Of a stretch of 64,000 nucleotides of DNA, positions 63,830-64,000 are shown piece after piece. How positions within the stretch are numbered: position 1 is the first letter of the stretch; every line of letters begins with the position of its first letter. The DNA is from Aquidulcibacter sp. Lineage in GTDB: Bacteria; Pseudomonadota; Alphaproteobacteria; Caulobacterales; Aquidulcibacteraceae. Position numbers and translations under genes: made by a program. The notes beneath the pieces were generated by a model. The model was not told the DNA's origin and searched no databases. It saw nothing but the letters and a program-made list of their open reading frames with translations. The DNA lies in assembly GCA_027532555.1 (NCBI GenBank), contig JAPZTJ010000031.1, forward strand, positions 47,615-111,614, given 5' to 3'.

Positions 63830-64000
63830 TCAGGGGACTGCGCTGAGCATGACGATGGGATCATTGCTTAAAGGTGCGAGAGTTTCAAGAGACATGTAGC
63901 GGCCTCGCTGTACGACCCATTCTTCCGATTGTTCCATGATGAGGGCACCGATGAGGCGGGTGATGGCGGCTTCATTGGGGAAGATACCCACGACATTGGT
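63830..64000 (-). CDS. IS256-family transposase, C-terminal part (cut by window edge)
   Basis: Reading the minus strand from the right edge gives 56 codons then TGA. The peptide has NVVGIFPNEAAITRLIGALI, EQSEEW, QRGRYMSLETLA, the characteristic C terminus of Mutator/IS256 transposases. The rest lies beyond the window, so intactness is unknown. This is the only mobile element seen. Confidence 0.88.
   Translation of the reverse strand, partial: TNVVGIFPNEAAITRLIGALIMEQSEEWVVQRGRYMSLETLAPLSNDPIVMLSAVP

Noticed and set aside
1..64000. CRISPR arrays, rRNA and tRNA genes
   Set aside because: No regularly spaced direct repeats and no cloverleaf or rRNA sequence were recognised on reading both strands; a dedicated RNA search was not possible.

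Overview
The window looks like chromosome from a free-living, aerobic alphaproteobacterium. The strongest pointers are gene pairs usual in that class: DUF484 next to xerC, a divergent polysaccharide deacetylase overlapping rppH, and a leucyl aminopeptidase near an NlpC/P60 hydrolase. Two very large TonB-dependent receptors and many Tat-type or lipoprotein signals fit an oligotrophic Caulobacterales/Hyphomonadaceae- or sphingomonad-like lifestyle; the order is inference. Base composition appears moderate in GC and even across the window, so nothing except the right edge looks recently acquired.

Layout. 0.15-7 kb: a Tat-exported oligopeptidase B-like peptidase, a TauD-type dioxygenase, a flavin amine oxidase and a chemoreceptor. 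7.1-10.8 kb: a TonB receptor and, behind its terminator, a CpeT/CpcT-family protein. 11-16 kb: leucine biosynthesis split in two, with leuB and leuD on the minus strand (a small ORF between them, then a hypothetical gene and exonuclease III) and leuC divergent. 16-24.3 kb: housekeeping genes (HHH-domain membrane protein, OmpA-like protein, two RNA methyltransferases, polysaccharide deacetylase, rppH, hydrolase, DUF484, xerC). 24.5-30 kb: ammonium transporter, NlpC/P60, MarR, leucyl aminopeptidase, TPR protein. 30-33.4 kb: an exported DUF1800-DUF1501 pair.

33.6-42.8 kb: a nine-gene VirB type IV secretion operon in the order B1-B2-B3-B4-B6-B8-B9-B10-B11. From virB4 to virB11 every junction is a 4-nt overlap, so VirB5 and VirB7 are absent from their usual places, and no VirD4, relaxase or cargo gene lies nearby. 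VirB8 has a long Pro/Ala-rich C-terminal tail. This is the most system-like unexplained element here.

43-48.6 kb: a TonB receptor and a 938-residue lipoprotein built of two near-identical halves. 48.8-53.2 kb: two divergent membrane histidine kinases without an output regulator. 53.2-54.4 kb: a thiolase. 54.5-60.6 kb: a probable polyamine or amino-compound catabolic operon (GntR regulator, class III aminotransferase, two glutamine-synthetase-family ligases, PotD-like binding protein) with a candidate GntR operator and a clear terminator. 60.7-63.5 kb: nitroreductase, NifU-domain protein, universal stress protein and DUF2333 protein. The right edge cuts an IS256-family transposase.
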